DNA of 64,000 nucleotides from contig NC_089318.1 in NCBI RefSeq assembly GCF_036669915.1, forward strand, positions 15,682,628-15,746,627, written 5' to 3'. Under the pieces are notes generated by a model. That model searched no databases and was not told the DNA's origin. It was given only the letters and a program-made list of their open reading frames with translations. Origin of the DNA: Pocillopora verrucosa. Its lineage: Eukaryota; Cnidaria; Anthozoa; Scleractinia; Pocilloporidae. This document shows positions 12,845 through 27,500 of the stretch, one piece after another. Both the position numbers and the translations under genes were made by a program. Positions within the stretch are counted from its first letter, which is position 1. Every line of letters begins with the position of its first letter.

Positions 12845-12944
12845 NNNNNNNNNNNNNNNNNNNNNNNNNNNNNNNNNNNNNNNNNNNNNNNNNNNNNNNN
12901 NNNNNNNNNNNNNNNNNNNNNNNNNNNNNNNNNNNNNNNNNNNN
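12845..12944. other. Assembly gap of exactly 100 N
   Basis: One hundred Ns mark a scaffold join of unknown true length. Copy 1 ends at the left edge inside the beta-1 exon of gene A1. The right edge starts unrelated sequence leading into the 3' end of PKD1L. Confidence 1.
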
Positions 12945-13833
12945 AAACAAATGAAAAACCTTGTAGGGTCTAAAAATTTCCTGCTTCACCTCCAATTCCT
13001 GGCTGATTAGTCTCATAATCTCCTTTGCCGTCAACATTACGAGTTGATCGTAGAATGTGTTAGGTGGTCGTGGTCCAGGTCGATAGTCGATTTTAGGCTA
13101 TAAGTAAGGGCATAACCTTTTCTGATAATTAATTCTACAAAATAAATGGGCAAGTCTATACCATCGGAAGCATGTATTTTCCCTTCATCTCTTGCTAATT
13201 CAGCTATTTTTCATTACTATCTCGACTGAATCGACTCCGTAAAACGCTTAGTTTAAAATAAATTAAAAAACCTCAACATTGAATACATAGCTTGCTGACA
13301 CAATATCATAATGACGTCAGGATATTTAAACAAAAGGGACAATGCAGGTAAAACTTAGGTTTTCTTGGGGGTGAAACTACAGTCAGGAAGTTCTTGGCGA
13401 TTACGAAAGTTTTGCATGATTTTTCATATCTTACAGGAAGTGGGTCTTGGAGGGGATGCGCGCCTTGACGAGATCGTTTTTAATGTGTGTTTCTGTTACT
13501 TATACGCCTTGTGTTCGTCGAGCATGGACCTGCTTTACTCAGTTTCAGATTTCCTATATCTAATCTGAAAAATCATGTGGGAATTCCATAAGTAACGTTG
13601 CGATTGTGAGCCAAATAAGCCAGAGCGGTACGGGAACCAAAAGCAACATATTATGAAGAATCAATAAACTCGAACTTGTTCTAGGTTCCTGTTGTAGGAT
13701 GATCGTGCTTGTCCACTGACAAAATTATTGTCACTACTTCAAACTTAAAGAATTGAAGCCTTGTAGAAGCGAGATCTCACAAAGTTGGTTCCTTCTAAAA
13801 TCGGCTCAAAATGAAGGTTAACGTATCGTAATA
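12945..13833. other. 3' flank of PKD1L, no gene seen
   Basis: This AT-rich sequence lies between the gap and the PKD1L stop. It shows no similarity to gene A exons, which would be expected near 13.4 kb if copy 1 continued past the gap. Short open frames here have no recognisable content. It probably contains the PKD1L 3' UTR. Confidence 0.5.
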
Positions 13834-15566
13834 CTAATGAGAATTAATCAATAACAAGAGCAGAGAATGAAACTCTTCCTCCTCCTCTAGTTCATCACCA
13901 TCGATGTTCTCTGTCCGTCTCATGACTGCGCTTAGTCTTTTATCTAGTTTTCCTAACCGTTCCTCCGTGCACTGAAGAAGACTTTGAGAATTTAAACATA
14001 ACGGTTCTGCCTCGGAACGACACATGTTGACAAAAGTTGTTTCGTCACAAAATAATTTAAATTCTGGTCGCCTTTTTCCTTCTTGAAATAAGTCCATGAA
14101 ACGTTCCCCAATGAAGCGCGCCATTTCGAGCTCTTCTGAACTTCCTTCTGCGTTATCCTTAGCGTCAGTGTAGGATTCGTTCAGGACAGATACCAACATA
14201 TTCATAAGAAATATCGTCATCATTAACATGAAAAAAAAACAAAAGTTGGACCGATAAAAGGTTTGTCTTTGCGAAGATCAGCAATTGGGACTGCTTTACC
14301 CAACAGAAATTCAAATTGCGAAATGAACAGCATGCAGATAACTAGAGTAATGATAAACTACTCCTCCGAAAAGCTGCATTCCTGATATAACAAACGCGTT
14401 GAATACTATGACAAAGAAAACAAAATAGGACAGTTGGTAGCCTGCAGACTGGCGGAAAGATGAAAACAAATATATGACGTAAGGATTAAAACGAATAAGA
14501 TTTAGGAGCTTCACTGTAACCATAAAAATCGCGAGAGCAATAGAAGCATTTTCCCAGCTGGCCCAATTTTAAAGCAGAATGAAAATGAATTATTTCGAAA
14601 GGATTTTTTTGAATTGCATTGATGCTGTTTAAGATTTTCTTTGATCTCATCATGTAGCACGCAACGGACGTTGTAGAAGAGATGATCATCAAGAAATCAA
14701 CCATATTCCAGACAGACTTGAAAAAACCCAACCGTTGTCGGTAAAGGTGAAACAACATCATGATGAGGTAGAATAGCACCATTGCCAAGAATAAAAACTG
14801 GCAAATGAGATAAAACATGAGAGCCCCCGACTCTGTGCTGTACAACTCAAGGGTGTCCACTCTCATAAACTGTGTAGGCTGCACCAGCTGCAATCATTTC
14901 GTAGATAAACGTAGCAATGCTAATTAAATTTGTATTGATATTGAACGTCGCAAGCTCCACAATTACTGATCGGAGTACTTCGATCAAGCCATCCATGGCC
15001 AATGGTTTCATCTAAAACGCCACGTGCTGTTTGCTCATCATATCCCAAGACGGCTACGTAACCACCTCCTCCATAAGTGTTGTACACGGCTTTTACAGGA
15101 TCAGTGTCCAGCGTTTCAGCTGTCTGGTAACGCCAGGGTTTTGGACAAATTCGAAGTGCCTTTGGCCAGGATGTATTAAAGGGAAGTGGGCCGCCAGCCT
15201 GGAAGACTCAACTCTGTTGTGTCCTCTATCTCTGGAGAGTAATCGTAGTAGCAGTCTGGTATAGTTGCAGGAAGTGGACTTACAATGACCTTCAGGACAC
15301 GAAAAAAAGGAATCAGAAGTTTGAAACGAATCGTAATAAAATTAATCGTATAAAAATAGTATTATAATTGAGTCAAATGTAATTATCATCAAACGTACTT
15401 TTAAGAATTCTTAACTGTCGCATCCAAGGCATGCCAATCAGTATGGACATCTTATTGGCGATGTAAACATCATTGGTTCTTCGAGGCCATTATACCAGTC
15501 CTGGTTGTATACGTTTGGTAGAAACTTCTCTGCCAGCCATCTCGACAGTCTTCGCGAATCAGTCAC
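13834..15566 (-). CDS. PKD1L exons: polycystin extracellular loop, channel core and C-terminal tail
   Basis: Exon 15399-15566 has [15 protein letters not shown] and, after a slip near 15,450, MRQLRILK. The exon starting at 15,289 has [30 protein letters not shown] and [17 protein letters not shown], all typical of the polycystin domain, then helices ([33 protein letters not shown]). Next come [44 protein letters not shown] and [18 protein letters not shown], matching the last two helices and pore region of PKD channels. The cytoplasmic tail is short and acidic (GDELEEEEE). Slips at about 14,875, 14,568, 14,340 and 14,235 (a run of Ts on the coding strand) break the frame. Confidence 0.8.
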
Positions 15567-18500
15567 CTTAACACGGAACACAAAAGTAAGTTCACATAAT
15601 TAGATTGAGGAATAATATTGACTTGTATTGGGTTAAGTTAAGTTAAGTAAAAGGGAGTGATTTATATGTTATTCAGAAACTGAACATAACCAAACTTCTA
15701 CACTGCATTTAGTACTGCCGCCTTTACTTCGTTTCACCTAATAAAAAGATGAATGAAAATGATAAGAACTGTAGAAGGAGGGGGATCACTACACCACTCT
15801 AACTCATTATGAAATAACTCTCATCATGATCATTGTAATCAAGTCTATTTGTAACAGAATTATCGAACGTGATTGATTCTCATCATCCCGGTCTGGTATT
15901 AATTAGGACAATGTAAGTGCCATGCTTTTAATTGCACAGTTTTTTTTACCAGTGTGCGCGCCTTGCCTGTGTAATTAGATAGCACTCGTCATATGTGCAC
16001 GCCATTGTCGCGCATTTCGTCAGAAAAAAATTGCTTGCTTGTCTGTTTGTTTGTTCTTTTTTTTTTGCAAAGCATCATAGATGCCGAGTTTTTCTCTCAA
16101 AGTTAGTCATAGTTTGAATTCTGCTAACAAAATTTTATATCGCCCCATTCACTCAGTAGTAATACTGGTAAGCAGTAATCACTCCTTGATTACAAACCGA
16201 ATTGGCCTCCACTCAGTTCAGTTGCCATTACTAATCATCGTTATCGTTATTTCTATCAGTATTATCACTATGACTGTCATCCTTAATGTTATCGGTGTTT
16301 AATTCTAAAAGAGAAAAAACAAAGTGGTTCATACCTGATCAAAGCTTGCGAAAATATTTTTCATCTCTGTTGTCATCAAGAAACGATTCTCATTCTTGTT
16401 GCCATAACAGACTACAGACAGCAGAAACACAAATAATAAATGGAAGACAATTTCCCTCGCTTTACTTGCTAACTGAGGCCTCTTTTCGCTTCGTATGCGC
16501 ATTTTCTCCATGAGGCTCTGTTTAAAGCGTTGTTTAGGATTATCACTTAAAAAATCCACGTTATCGTCACGAAGTTCACCATCTTTTACATCTCCCTCTT
16601 CCACATCATCCTGTTTGTTTCTAGTCATAAGAAAGGAAACTAAAATAACTGCTAACATGACCTTTGTTGGTTGCATAACAAAAACGTCTTGTCCATTGGA
16701 AATAAGAATGGAGGCCAGCCACTGCTCAGCGACTTCCTTACCCCACATTAAACTATAAAAATAACGTAAATGTTGCTGCTGTCATAGTGGTGACAAAGCA
16801 GAGAAAACCAAGCGATGTATACACAGAAATGTGGTAGCATACAGCCTTGACCATTTACTTCATCGACGAGCTGTTGTGCCTGAAATGAATCTTTATATTT
16901 GTCTTCTTTCTTCTCCTTTGTTCTACTAGACTTAAACAGAAACACTATCAGAACGTTTACAGGTGCAACTATTATAGCACTCTGTAACTCCAACGACTAT
17001 TTGTCTCCAGGAAAACTTGAAAGGTCCAATTTGTATTGCTCCCGCTGACTCCCCGCCGATATTATAAAACATGGCATTGGCTATCATTGCACTGAAGAGA
17101 ACTGAAAGACAACACGACGCTCTTTGCACGCGCGTGAATGTACTACTGCACGCTTTACTGAAGACTGACATCCACAAATGGCTGTCAGCTATCTTTCTCC
17201 CAAAACGCGATCTCACCTCCGCCGAAAAGGATGTAACTGCTTTGCTTTTTACACTAATTTCTATCTGCCCATCGTGTTTTTCAAGTGCAAGCCATCTATT
17301 TATGGGGAACACCCAGCGTTCTTCTGTTTGTCTGTCTCTGATTACCACTGTTTCTACAAACCAAGATGGATTTTCGCCTGAATTATCTTGTTCCAAAGTT
17401 AATTCGTTTAGATTTCCTAATGACTCGTTTGTAACCAGAACAAAACCGTTTATACTTCCTCGACCAAAAACTTCCTGTAAATCACCATGTTTTTGAAGAG
17501 TAATGAGATCATGTTCATCGTTGTCTCCTTTAATGCTCATCGTTACGTTTGCCGTTGTTGCTGAATCTTTCCAGACGCCAGTGCTGATAACCATGTCGTA
17601 GTAGTATGTTCCTTCTTCAACAAGATTTATTTGTAGCGGTGAGAAAATCTGCGAAAAACAAGTAAACATAACATAGTTTACCTTGTTAATATGGTAGTGG
17701 TGCCACACAAAGAGTAACGTCATGAGCTGAGGATGGGAGACCGAACTTTCGATTATTTCCCCGCTAAACAATTGAAATGTCCAGCGAAAACACCTCCTTA
17801 ACTTAAAGAGACTGTTTCAATTTGATTTCACATTGCTTGACACATTCTTTCATTTCTTTGGATGTAAGAGACAATAAAGAAGAAAGCTACACTTTGGTAT
17901 AGAGTAAAAATTGGAAAAGGTCATATTTTCTCATCGTAAGCACTTAACTGTTTACTACTGCGGGATGATTTGTACGTAAATATTACATGCAATACTTAAA
18001 TTCATACCTTGCTTTCATCTCTTTTGTCAGCCCTCCTTGCAAATATAAGAGCTACAAAGTAAATAAGGAACGCACATGCAATTGTCACGAGCACTGAAAT
18101 GTTGCCCGACTCGCTAAGTCGAGCAAACTCCGTGAAAACTTTGTCGAAGTCAATGGGATTGGGAGCTTGAATGAAGTTTCCGCCGAAAGACGTCAGATGG
18201 TTGCAGAGGCATTTGAGATGTGTGGTGTTAGAGCCCACGTCGACCTGCCATGGAAATATAAAAAAACACCTGCCATCAGTATATGTCGATAGATTTCCTT
18301 CTAGGATTTAGCTCACCTTGTAGGGTAATGTGGCTGGTTATCCTGTTTTCTAAGAATTTTTTTGAAATCATGATTTTATTGAAACTTACTCTGCAACCAT
18401 CGGATGTCCACTTTTCCTCATCTTCAGACCAATACAAACAACTTGATTGGGTTATAGTAAACGTATAGTTGACATCAGTTTGTGGGTTATATTGAGGTAC

Positions 18501-21500
18501 AATCGTCTGAAGGATCCCTTTCGGAGGTGGATCTTTGACGCCAACGCATGATCGTCTCTGGCGACTATGGCCAAAGCATGACCGTGTCTCTCGGAATGCT
18601 CGCTTACATTTTTCGATTCTTCATATAATAACCTATATAAATGTGACTTGGTTCGATAGGAAGTATGGTAACGATTCTCTCTTCTGGAATACACGAAGTT
18701 TCGTTGGCCGCGCTCTTTGTCACATTTCCCGCACTTTGACGTGAGCTTTAGCGTAAAGTTGAGGTCAGAGTCCTCTGTGGAAGGTCTTGACCCAAATTTC
18801 ACAAACATTTTAACTAATGTTTCCTCTTTTGCCACACCCAGGCTGATGGAAACAGGTACATCTGCTAGGTCGGCGTAATAGCTCCTCATAGTCAATTGGT
18901 TTGGCTTTAGAAAATAATGCTCTGATCCGTTGCTGGTATTTGAAGGTGGGGTGGAAATAGGTATAAACTATCTCAATGTTACTATCGAGGTTTGAAACAT
19001 TCAGTTTTGTTGCATTTTCCGTTTGAAGCTCGAGGCTAATGACACTGGACTGGACTTTCTTGCTGCTATTGTCCCAAGAGAAGGGATTAAAGTCAGCACT
19101 TTCATCTGCAAAAACAGAACACAGAGGATATACTTTTTCAACTAAAAGGCGTAATTTACTAACGAGACTATTCGCTCTACGAAGGGCTGGACGCTCTAAA
19201 AGTCAGGTTTAGAAACTATCTGAGGTGGCCAATTCAGTTGATCAAGCCTCTAGTTTCACACTTTGAGAATCAGTGTCCTGCTGTGATATACCCAGCACGT
19301 ATTCTGAAAATAAAACGTATTTGGAGAAACATTTCGAAGTTTGTGTGTATGACTTTTCTACAATACTGCAGTAAAGAATGTGTAAGCCATCATTGCAACT
19401 GAGAAACACAAAAAAATTGTTTCGGAACGCTTAGTCATCAAAGCAATTGGATCGAATACAATTTCGCAGCAATAAGTGACGTAAGGAGAGTAATTTAAAA
19501 TAAAAGGTTCAAACTTTTGATGCAAACGCTAAACGTCAAAAGCGTTGACAGATAGTTGCTAATGACATTCAATTTTGAAAATGCCAGGTTTGTTGTATAT
19601 CTACGCTTTAAAACTCCATACCTTTGCATGATGTTTCCATCAGCCATATTCCCTAGGTTTCCTGGTAGTCTAAATTTTGTTGGTCCATCTTCCATATTAA
19701 GACCCTTTATACCGTCAGCAGATACCTTCTTAAGGGTCGATGTCAAGCCAGGCGTTTTTAGGACAAGATTTTCAGAGGGAACCAGGCGTGCGAAAAATGC
19801 GTCGTTCATAGCGTCCAGTTTTTAGCAGCTTGCTTCACACTCTCCTGTGGTAAAAAAGAGTTTCTGTTAAAATTTTGTACTAAATGTAATTTCCGAGCGA
19901 TAATCAATTTCTTGACTAGGAATTTGCAAGCGTTATTTGTTTGATTCTGTCTGTGGTAGCTAATTTTTAGTGCTCACATATTTTAATTTGGTCAGAAAAT
20001 TTCATCTTGATAGAAACACCCTCATCTCCGTGCAAACAATTGGAGCAGTTAAGTTACGCAAGATGTCGTTTCAGTGAAACTCCTTGATATGTACAGGATA
20101 ACATAATATGAGTTACTCTCGTTTACTTAATTTCGTGAATCCAATTTTGTCATACCTTCTCAGATTCAGTGCTCTTTCTTAAATCTCCACTTTCTTTGCT
20201 TGATTCAGGGGAAGACTTTAGAACGTTTTTTAGACACGTGGTGATACTGACAGCCGATTCTTCTAGTTCATCAGAAAATGGCTCCTCTAAGTCACCAAGG
20301 ACAGACTTAAGTAGTTCTGTTGTGGCATCCGTTAGTTTCATAGTTTCATTCTAAAAAAGGCATTTGATTACGATCAAAACAATGTACATGTATTTTGTAA
20401 TACTTTGCTGTTCTTGTGTAAGAGAAGAGAAGGCTAGATTCTTACCGCAGAATTTCCACAGTCATTGCAAGATTGAGCATCTTGGTTACCACCTGCTAGT
20501 TTGACTACACCCATAACAGTTCGGGACATCTGAAGGTCCTCCGGCCTTATGGAGGTAAACTTTTCCACTAACGTACTTGAAATCTACGCCAGTAAATGAA
20601 ATATCTAAAGTTTTTGGGAGCTAAAAAAAGCTTAAAAGGAGTAAAAAATTTTGAAATTGTTACCTCAGATTAATATCAGGTATACAACAACGAATTTTTA
20701 CATACATGTATTAGATAATCTCTTGTCGATGGCGTAAGAAGCAAACAAATGATCAATCAAACAAACAAACACACAGCTCTCCACTGCTTATAAAAAAAAA
20801 CATTACAGTAAGTGGACCCACTAGTGTTTTGGTATCTTTGCTGAGCGTCTGCCCACACTCTGTTTCTTCGCTGGCTGATTTGAGAACAGTGATAGCAAGT
20901 TGAGAGGCTTGACTAATTTCACCCTTCTTTAGAAATTTATCCAACTCGCTGTCGTCCCCAATGACGAAACCTTTCAATTTTTTAGACACTTCTTCTACCG
21001 ATGAACGGCAAGGATCGAGTTGGGATGATGGCACCACCTTGTGGAAAACAGAACAAATGTTTGAAAGCTTTAATAGGTGGCGGATGAAAGTTTACTTTTT
21101 ATAAAAGTATTTTGCGCCTTTCGACTACTAAAGCAATCTCATATTGCTCAAATTCACTTGTACTTGAAACAAAAGTGGTCACTAAAATTATTAAATCAGC
21201 AAACTACTCGTTTCTTGATTGTTTTGCTTCGATTCTTCTTTTCCTTCTTTAATTTTGGAGTGGTGAAACTTTTCCCGTTTAGTCTACGTCTGTGTTTTCT
21301 TAATACTTGGGTGCGGAGGGTGCAACAATCCCTCAGGACTTTGTACGCTATTCAACTCTACGCATCAATCATAGTTGTGCTCATGTGACACTGGATAGAT
21401 TCCATAGTCCTTTTAGAGAAACCGTCAGAGGCATACAGTTTTTATCATTACCTTCACAGAGAGCTTCTCCACAAGGGCCACACCAACAGCATTCTTGATA

Positions 21501-24500
21501 ATAATGTTGATTGACAGCTGATAATCGTTTTCCGGTAATCCAGAGGGCAAGACTGTCGAAACAGATTTTGCAGAGGTGCCATAGGATATTGGCTCGTCCC
21601 CAACACGAAATTCGTAAGATAGTGGTGTACTTTTATCTTGCCATTCAAAGCATTCAAATGAAAATTTTGTTTCCAAAGAGAAACCTACAACGGCTGATGG
21701 CACGCAGTAGCCACTGTGGGGCTGCCCAGCTGTCTCAAACTCGAGCACTGCAAATCCAGCTGTTCCACCGGGGGGTATCACAGTTAAGTTCAGAGTGTAT
21801 TTCGAGCTTGACTGCAAGGAATTCTTTTTGATAATCATGTTGGTTGCATTTATAGCAGTCGATGTCATATTGGGTAGAATATTTATGAGTTCCAGTTGAT
21901 TTGAATCATTATTGAATCTCATTAATTGCCATAGATACTCTGAACCAATACAGGGGGAATTGAGACACTCTGATGTTACTCGAAACTTATTCGAAGCAGA
22001 GACTATTTTACCACAATCCACAAAACACCTGCATGAAAATAAGAGAATTAAAATAGATTGATTGTTATAATTCATTTTGCATTGATCTGAGGAAAAGACA
22101 ACAATAAAAACAACAACAACGATATGAAAGACGGGTCACATTCCTGACGCACTCAACATTGCTTGAGGCCAAGTCGAGAAAAGCCTCAGCTTTGCGTGTG
22201 ATTGGTTGAAGGTAGAACAAAGCCACTGCAATCACCACTTTGTAATGTTTTCACCAAAACAGAATGATTGTGTGTAGAGGATGACTGAAAGAGAGGAAGA
22301 ATTGAATAAAACAATCCTTTTAAAGTACCTTAAGCTAACTTGAGGTATCTCACCAGCTGCTATCTCAAAAATAATTTCGGCAAAATGACTTCGATCATCC
22401 TTGGACACTGTTAGTCTGAGAACGTATTTTTTTCTAAGATAAAGCACATCAGGGATAATGCCTATGGATGTTAGAGTTACGTCTCCCTTGAAAGAACCAA
22501 AGCAATTGTCTTTGAAAGAAGTATTAGCTCCAAGAAGATAACAGGACCAGGTAAATTTCAGCCCACTGTAGTTTCCAGGACCAATATCTCCATCATAGCT
22601 AAGGGATCCATCCACTGTAACAGTGTCTTTTAGAGCCCCAAAGAACGCTACTTCCTCCATCGATTATGGCTCGCAAAGGAGCTGAAATAACTTTGATAAA
22701 GCCGTAATCAAAAGCCTTGAGAGTTTCTGAGGATACTGAATCACCGAATTTAATAGACGCAGTAAATTTTACTTGATAGTTTCCAGAAGGAACGGATCGC
22801 CTATTTATGGTCCACTGTGCAGTTCCTGACTGACTAAAGTTCCCACTGGTGATTCAGAAGCTACCAGCTCCTGTTCACTAATTAAACGCCATTCCATGAC
22901 ACTTTCCAACACAGGTTTATCTGGAAGATCTTCGATGATTGCCTGATGGATACTTTTTTCAGACCGCTTGACAGTAGTTGCCAAATATTTGTCCTTGGAT
23001 ATGTTTTTAATCGTTACAGAGAAATCTCCTGTTAAAACAAGATCCAATGGACGGGTTAAACGTATTCTTATGAATCAATCAGGAGAAAAAGAGATAAACT
23101 GTGTAGCATGAACTAAAGTACATATTATATATATCATAAGTTTTTGTGGGGGGTTATTATCAATTGTAGTTATGGTGATCAAACGAAGAACTAGCTCACT
23201 CACCAAAGGGCTCACAAGAAATACCGTCTCCTTGGTAGTCAGTCCTACACTCACAGGTGAATGATCCATCATTATTGTAACAGTGAGCAACACCATGACA
23301 GTTGTGAGTTGCTGTGGCACACTCATCAATATCTGTGAGATTGTATCGTTTAGTTCAAAGTTCTAATTCATAACAACAAACCATACAGCATCGTGGGCAA
23401 GGTAGAAGGAAAACTTGCTTATAAATTATGCCGATGAAAACGGTAAATTTTTTTTTCATGTTTGTTTTTCTTCGCTCCTCGTATTTTGTTTGTTTGTTTG
23501 TATGTTGTTTCTTTCATATAGCTTACTATTCCGCTTGTTCTGCAGATCATTCGGTAATTGTAGGCATTAACTGCAGCTTCTAGACCGCAAAGACTTTCAG
23601 TATCCAGAGATCTCGATCAAAAATATTAAGGTACACTGTGTATGGCTGTATGGCTGTAGATTGATAATATTTATAACAACTTTCATACCAGTACATGTAA
23701 CACCATCTCCTGAATATCCTTGAAAACAAGTACAGTTGAACCCACCATAAGTGTTAGAACAATCCGCATTTGAATGGCAGTTGTGAGTTGCATCTGTGCA
23801 TTCATCAATATCTGAAGCAATCAGACACAGCATTACCTCGTTACACAAAATTTGACATTCAAAAGGGAAACGGTACCTGCAATGCCTGCTTAGTACATTT
23901 GGTTATTTGGGAATTTTTAGTTAACATGGACAAAGTATAATTAAGTATACCTATCAAATAAAATGTGGTCCTGTTTTGTTTTATTTCGTTTTTGCTGATT
24001 TTTTCCCCTCTATACGCCAAATACAATGTAAATCGGGGTGATATCCAGGTTTTTAATATCAGTTGGGGCTGGGCGAAATTTACGCGATGATAATGCTGCT
24101 ACAGTGTCTTAAAACGAAAATGATAAAAAGGAAAAGTTTAATAAAAAACAAGTACAAAAATGGATATAAAATCTAAGGATTTCACACCTGTGCATTGTCT
24201 AGTGCGTAGCGAGACTATAACGATGATATTGTTGCTACAATGTTTACTACGATAGTGATTAAAAAAAGAAGAATACGAAAAGAAAAGATGATGAAAATGG
24301 AAAGAAAATACGAGGATACCGCACCTGCACACTGTCGACCATCTCCTGAAAATCCTCCTTTGCAACTACAAGTAAACGCACCATCGGTGTTGGAACATTC
24401 TGCGTCTTTGTGGCAGTCATCAATGCTGCTGGTGCATTCATCGATATCTGAAGTTATAAAGAGACATATTCCAGTGATTTTCATGTTTCCGGGTTGGAGA

Positions 24501-27500
24501 GAGGAAAGCGGGACACATAAAGCGATCAGTAGGCACATGTTTCCCCTTAATCAATGGGTATCTTAAGCAATCTGGACAGCAATACCGAGTAAGACGATTG
24601 AAAAATAAATGTATATGCTTTGTTAGAATTATGTGTCTCGTAAGGCGGCACTCTTCAACTTCACCAAAACAAGTAAGAGCAACATTGATTCTCAAGTGGA
24701 AACTTAGATAACTTTTGGTCGGGGGTTTCCCTTCGAAAATTTGGTTGATTTCACGGTTTTGTTTTTCAAAGAACGGCGAACAAGTTTACAAAGTTGTAAA
24801 AGCACGAGGTGAACCATTGTTCCACCCAATTAATTTGATTGTTTCCCATTTCCTTGTTGACGTCGCCAGTGTAGTCTGCTTAAGGTTCAGATTAATTGAG
24901 GAAAAAAAGTCAATATACCGCGTTACAGGCAAATAAACTAGTTGCGCATAAATGGCGGACCGTAATAGTTAAAGAACAATTTTCTTATGCTATCATACCT
25001 GTACATGTAACACCATTTCCTGAATATCCTTGAATGCAAGCACAGCCGAAAGAGCCTTGAGTGTTAGAACAATCTGCTTTCGCATAACAGTTATGCGAGG
25101 CATCTGTGCATTCATCAACATCTACCGGCAAGGAGATATAATCAGCCCGTGCACACAAACTATAACACTTGTGTAACTCTGACTTTCTGTGTTGCAATCG
25201 AAGGAAAGAATCAACACTTTCAGAGATTTTTGAGATCTAGGATCAAGATTTGCTACTAAGAGGTCATCTATCGACCTTTTAACGTTTTCAAAACCTTTAA
25301 GTAACTGCAAAATACACTGTTGCCAACGGCCTCCAACTGGAGAAATTGCTGATTTGGTTTTTTTTTCCCTTTCAGTCATTAAAGATCAAAAGATATGCAA
25401 GTGCCCTATATTGGGAGAGAGAATAAAAGGTATGAATTTATCACCTGTGCATTGACGTCCATCTCCTGTGAATCCATGTTTACAACTACAAGTAAATACA
25501 CCCTCTGTGTTTTCACAATCAGCATCTTGGTGACAGTCATGGGCACCATTAGTGCATTCGTCGATATCTTAGATAATGAGAACAAGGGTTATGTAAGTTT
25601 ATATTGCTAATACCTCTCTTATCAATATCTATTCGATGGAATGATGATGGCTTTAATAAACAGTTTACAGCCTACCACTCACTCTGCATTAAAAGAAGAA
25701 ATTTGATGAATAGAGTGGAATAATAACGTACCCCAAAACTATTTTTTCACTCTCAAGCATAAGTGGACCATTTATTAGCTATCAATTGTTATTTACGCAC
25801 GAATTGACAGCTCTGAGTGATTCAGCAAATAAGCAAACAACCAATCTTAATGTAGTCCTGCTATTTTTAAGTTCCACCCGTTCGTTTTGGTTGAGTATTA
25901 TTAACAATTTTCGAACAATCATTCCCATCTACCGGCCGAAGAACTCGCTTTTGGCTACAGGCAATCAATCCCTGATCTCCCATATGAGAGAAGTTCATTT
26001 TCACCTTCGGACATACCACAATCCTCTGAAAGATAACACCACAGCAGAAGCCGATAATATATAGAATCTCTTCTTTCCCCTCGTCATTTTTTTCACGATA
26101 TCTCCTAGTTTCCTTTTTTTCAGCATCTTGCACCGTTCATTTAATCAGCTTAATCTACCAAAATTCTTGGATTTCTCGACATGTGTGGCTGTAACACCAG
26201 TGATTGCCATCACCTTTTTCAAGCTTTCAATTTTAACTTATTTCCTGTCCAAATATGAATTGTTGATGAATATGCATGTGGGGAGACCTCACTACCATTT
26301 TAAGCTTGATTCTCTAAAGAACCTTAAAAGATGTAAGAGATGCCCAAACACTAACCGCTACAAGATACACCGTCGCCAGTAAAACCAGCTTTACAAGAGC
26401 ATGTAAATGTGCCAGGAGTATTGGAACATATGGCTTGTGAGTGACAATTATGGCCTCCTGAGGTACATTCATTGGTATCTAATGACACGGAAAATACAAC
26501 CAACCAATTAAAAGTTTGTCCTTACCATGACGTGGCCAAAGTGAATGGTTAAAAAAACTGGTGGGGAAATTATGTGAATTCTTAACGGCGGGAATTCAAT
26601 AATCTTTTAACTCATATAATCCACAGGTTGGAAAAATTGGGATATAATCGGTATCGAACACAACCTTATTCGGGGAAGAAATCAATCACAACGGCCATTG
26701 CCTCTTGTCCTTTATCGTCATTAAAGATCAAACTTCTCGTTTCACTAGGATTGACTTAAAATCTAAAGTGAGAAGTTTTACTCAAATTTGCACTGAGAAC
26801 GAAAACAAAAAACAAATTAGCAAATGAGAGGGAGAAAAACACCTTTTCTATTTTTTTCTGAACGATAAGGCTCTACACTAAGGTTCTATGAAGGAGTGTA
26901 AGTGATTACCATCAATTAATTTTACACACATACCTTGACAAGGAGTGCCTGAATAACCAGATGGACAGGTACATGCAGTTGAGCCAGGATTGGCATGACA
27001 TGCATCGTTCTCATCTGTTGAAGACGAAATCATTCTGACTAAGAAATGACTTAATGGCTTAATGCCCAACTAATCATGAGTAAACCAGATACTACAGCGC
27101 TCAAGTGTACCCACAAACATTAGAAGTGCTTCATTTTTTCATACCAAATCAGTATTGATCAAGGTTTTTTCAACTCTTACCACAACAAAATATGTCTAGA
27201 TTTTCTTTTAATATTGATAGTCCTATGTTAATATTATTGGAAGAAATTCTATAAAAAGGCTTGGGACACTAAGGTTGTTTATGCTTCGCACTTATTCATC
27301 AATTTGCGCAAGAACCAATTGAAACTGCATAAAGTGGAACATTTTATAATTCTTTATAAAGAAAAATCTACCATATTACTGGATCTTTGGGTCCGTACCT
27401 CTTGCGTCGATGTGACCTTTTAATTAGATGACTTTTAATTTCCCATCGAACCATTTTTCTTTCTCGAACTTTGTTCATTATTTTCCCCCACCCCTTCCGC

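Noticed and set aside
12816..13037. Open frame spanning the gap with X residues
   Set aside because: The frame exists only because Ns were read through; the two sides are unrelated contig ends.
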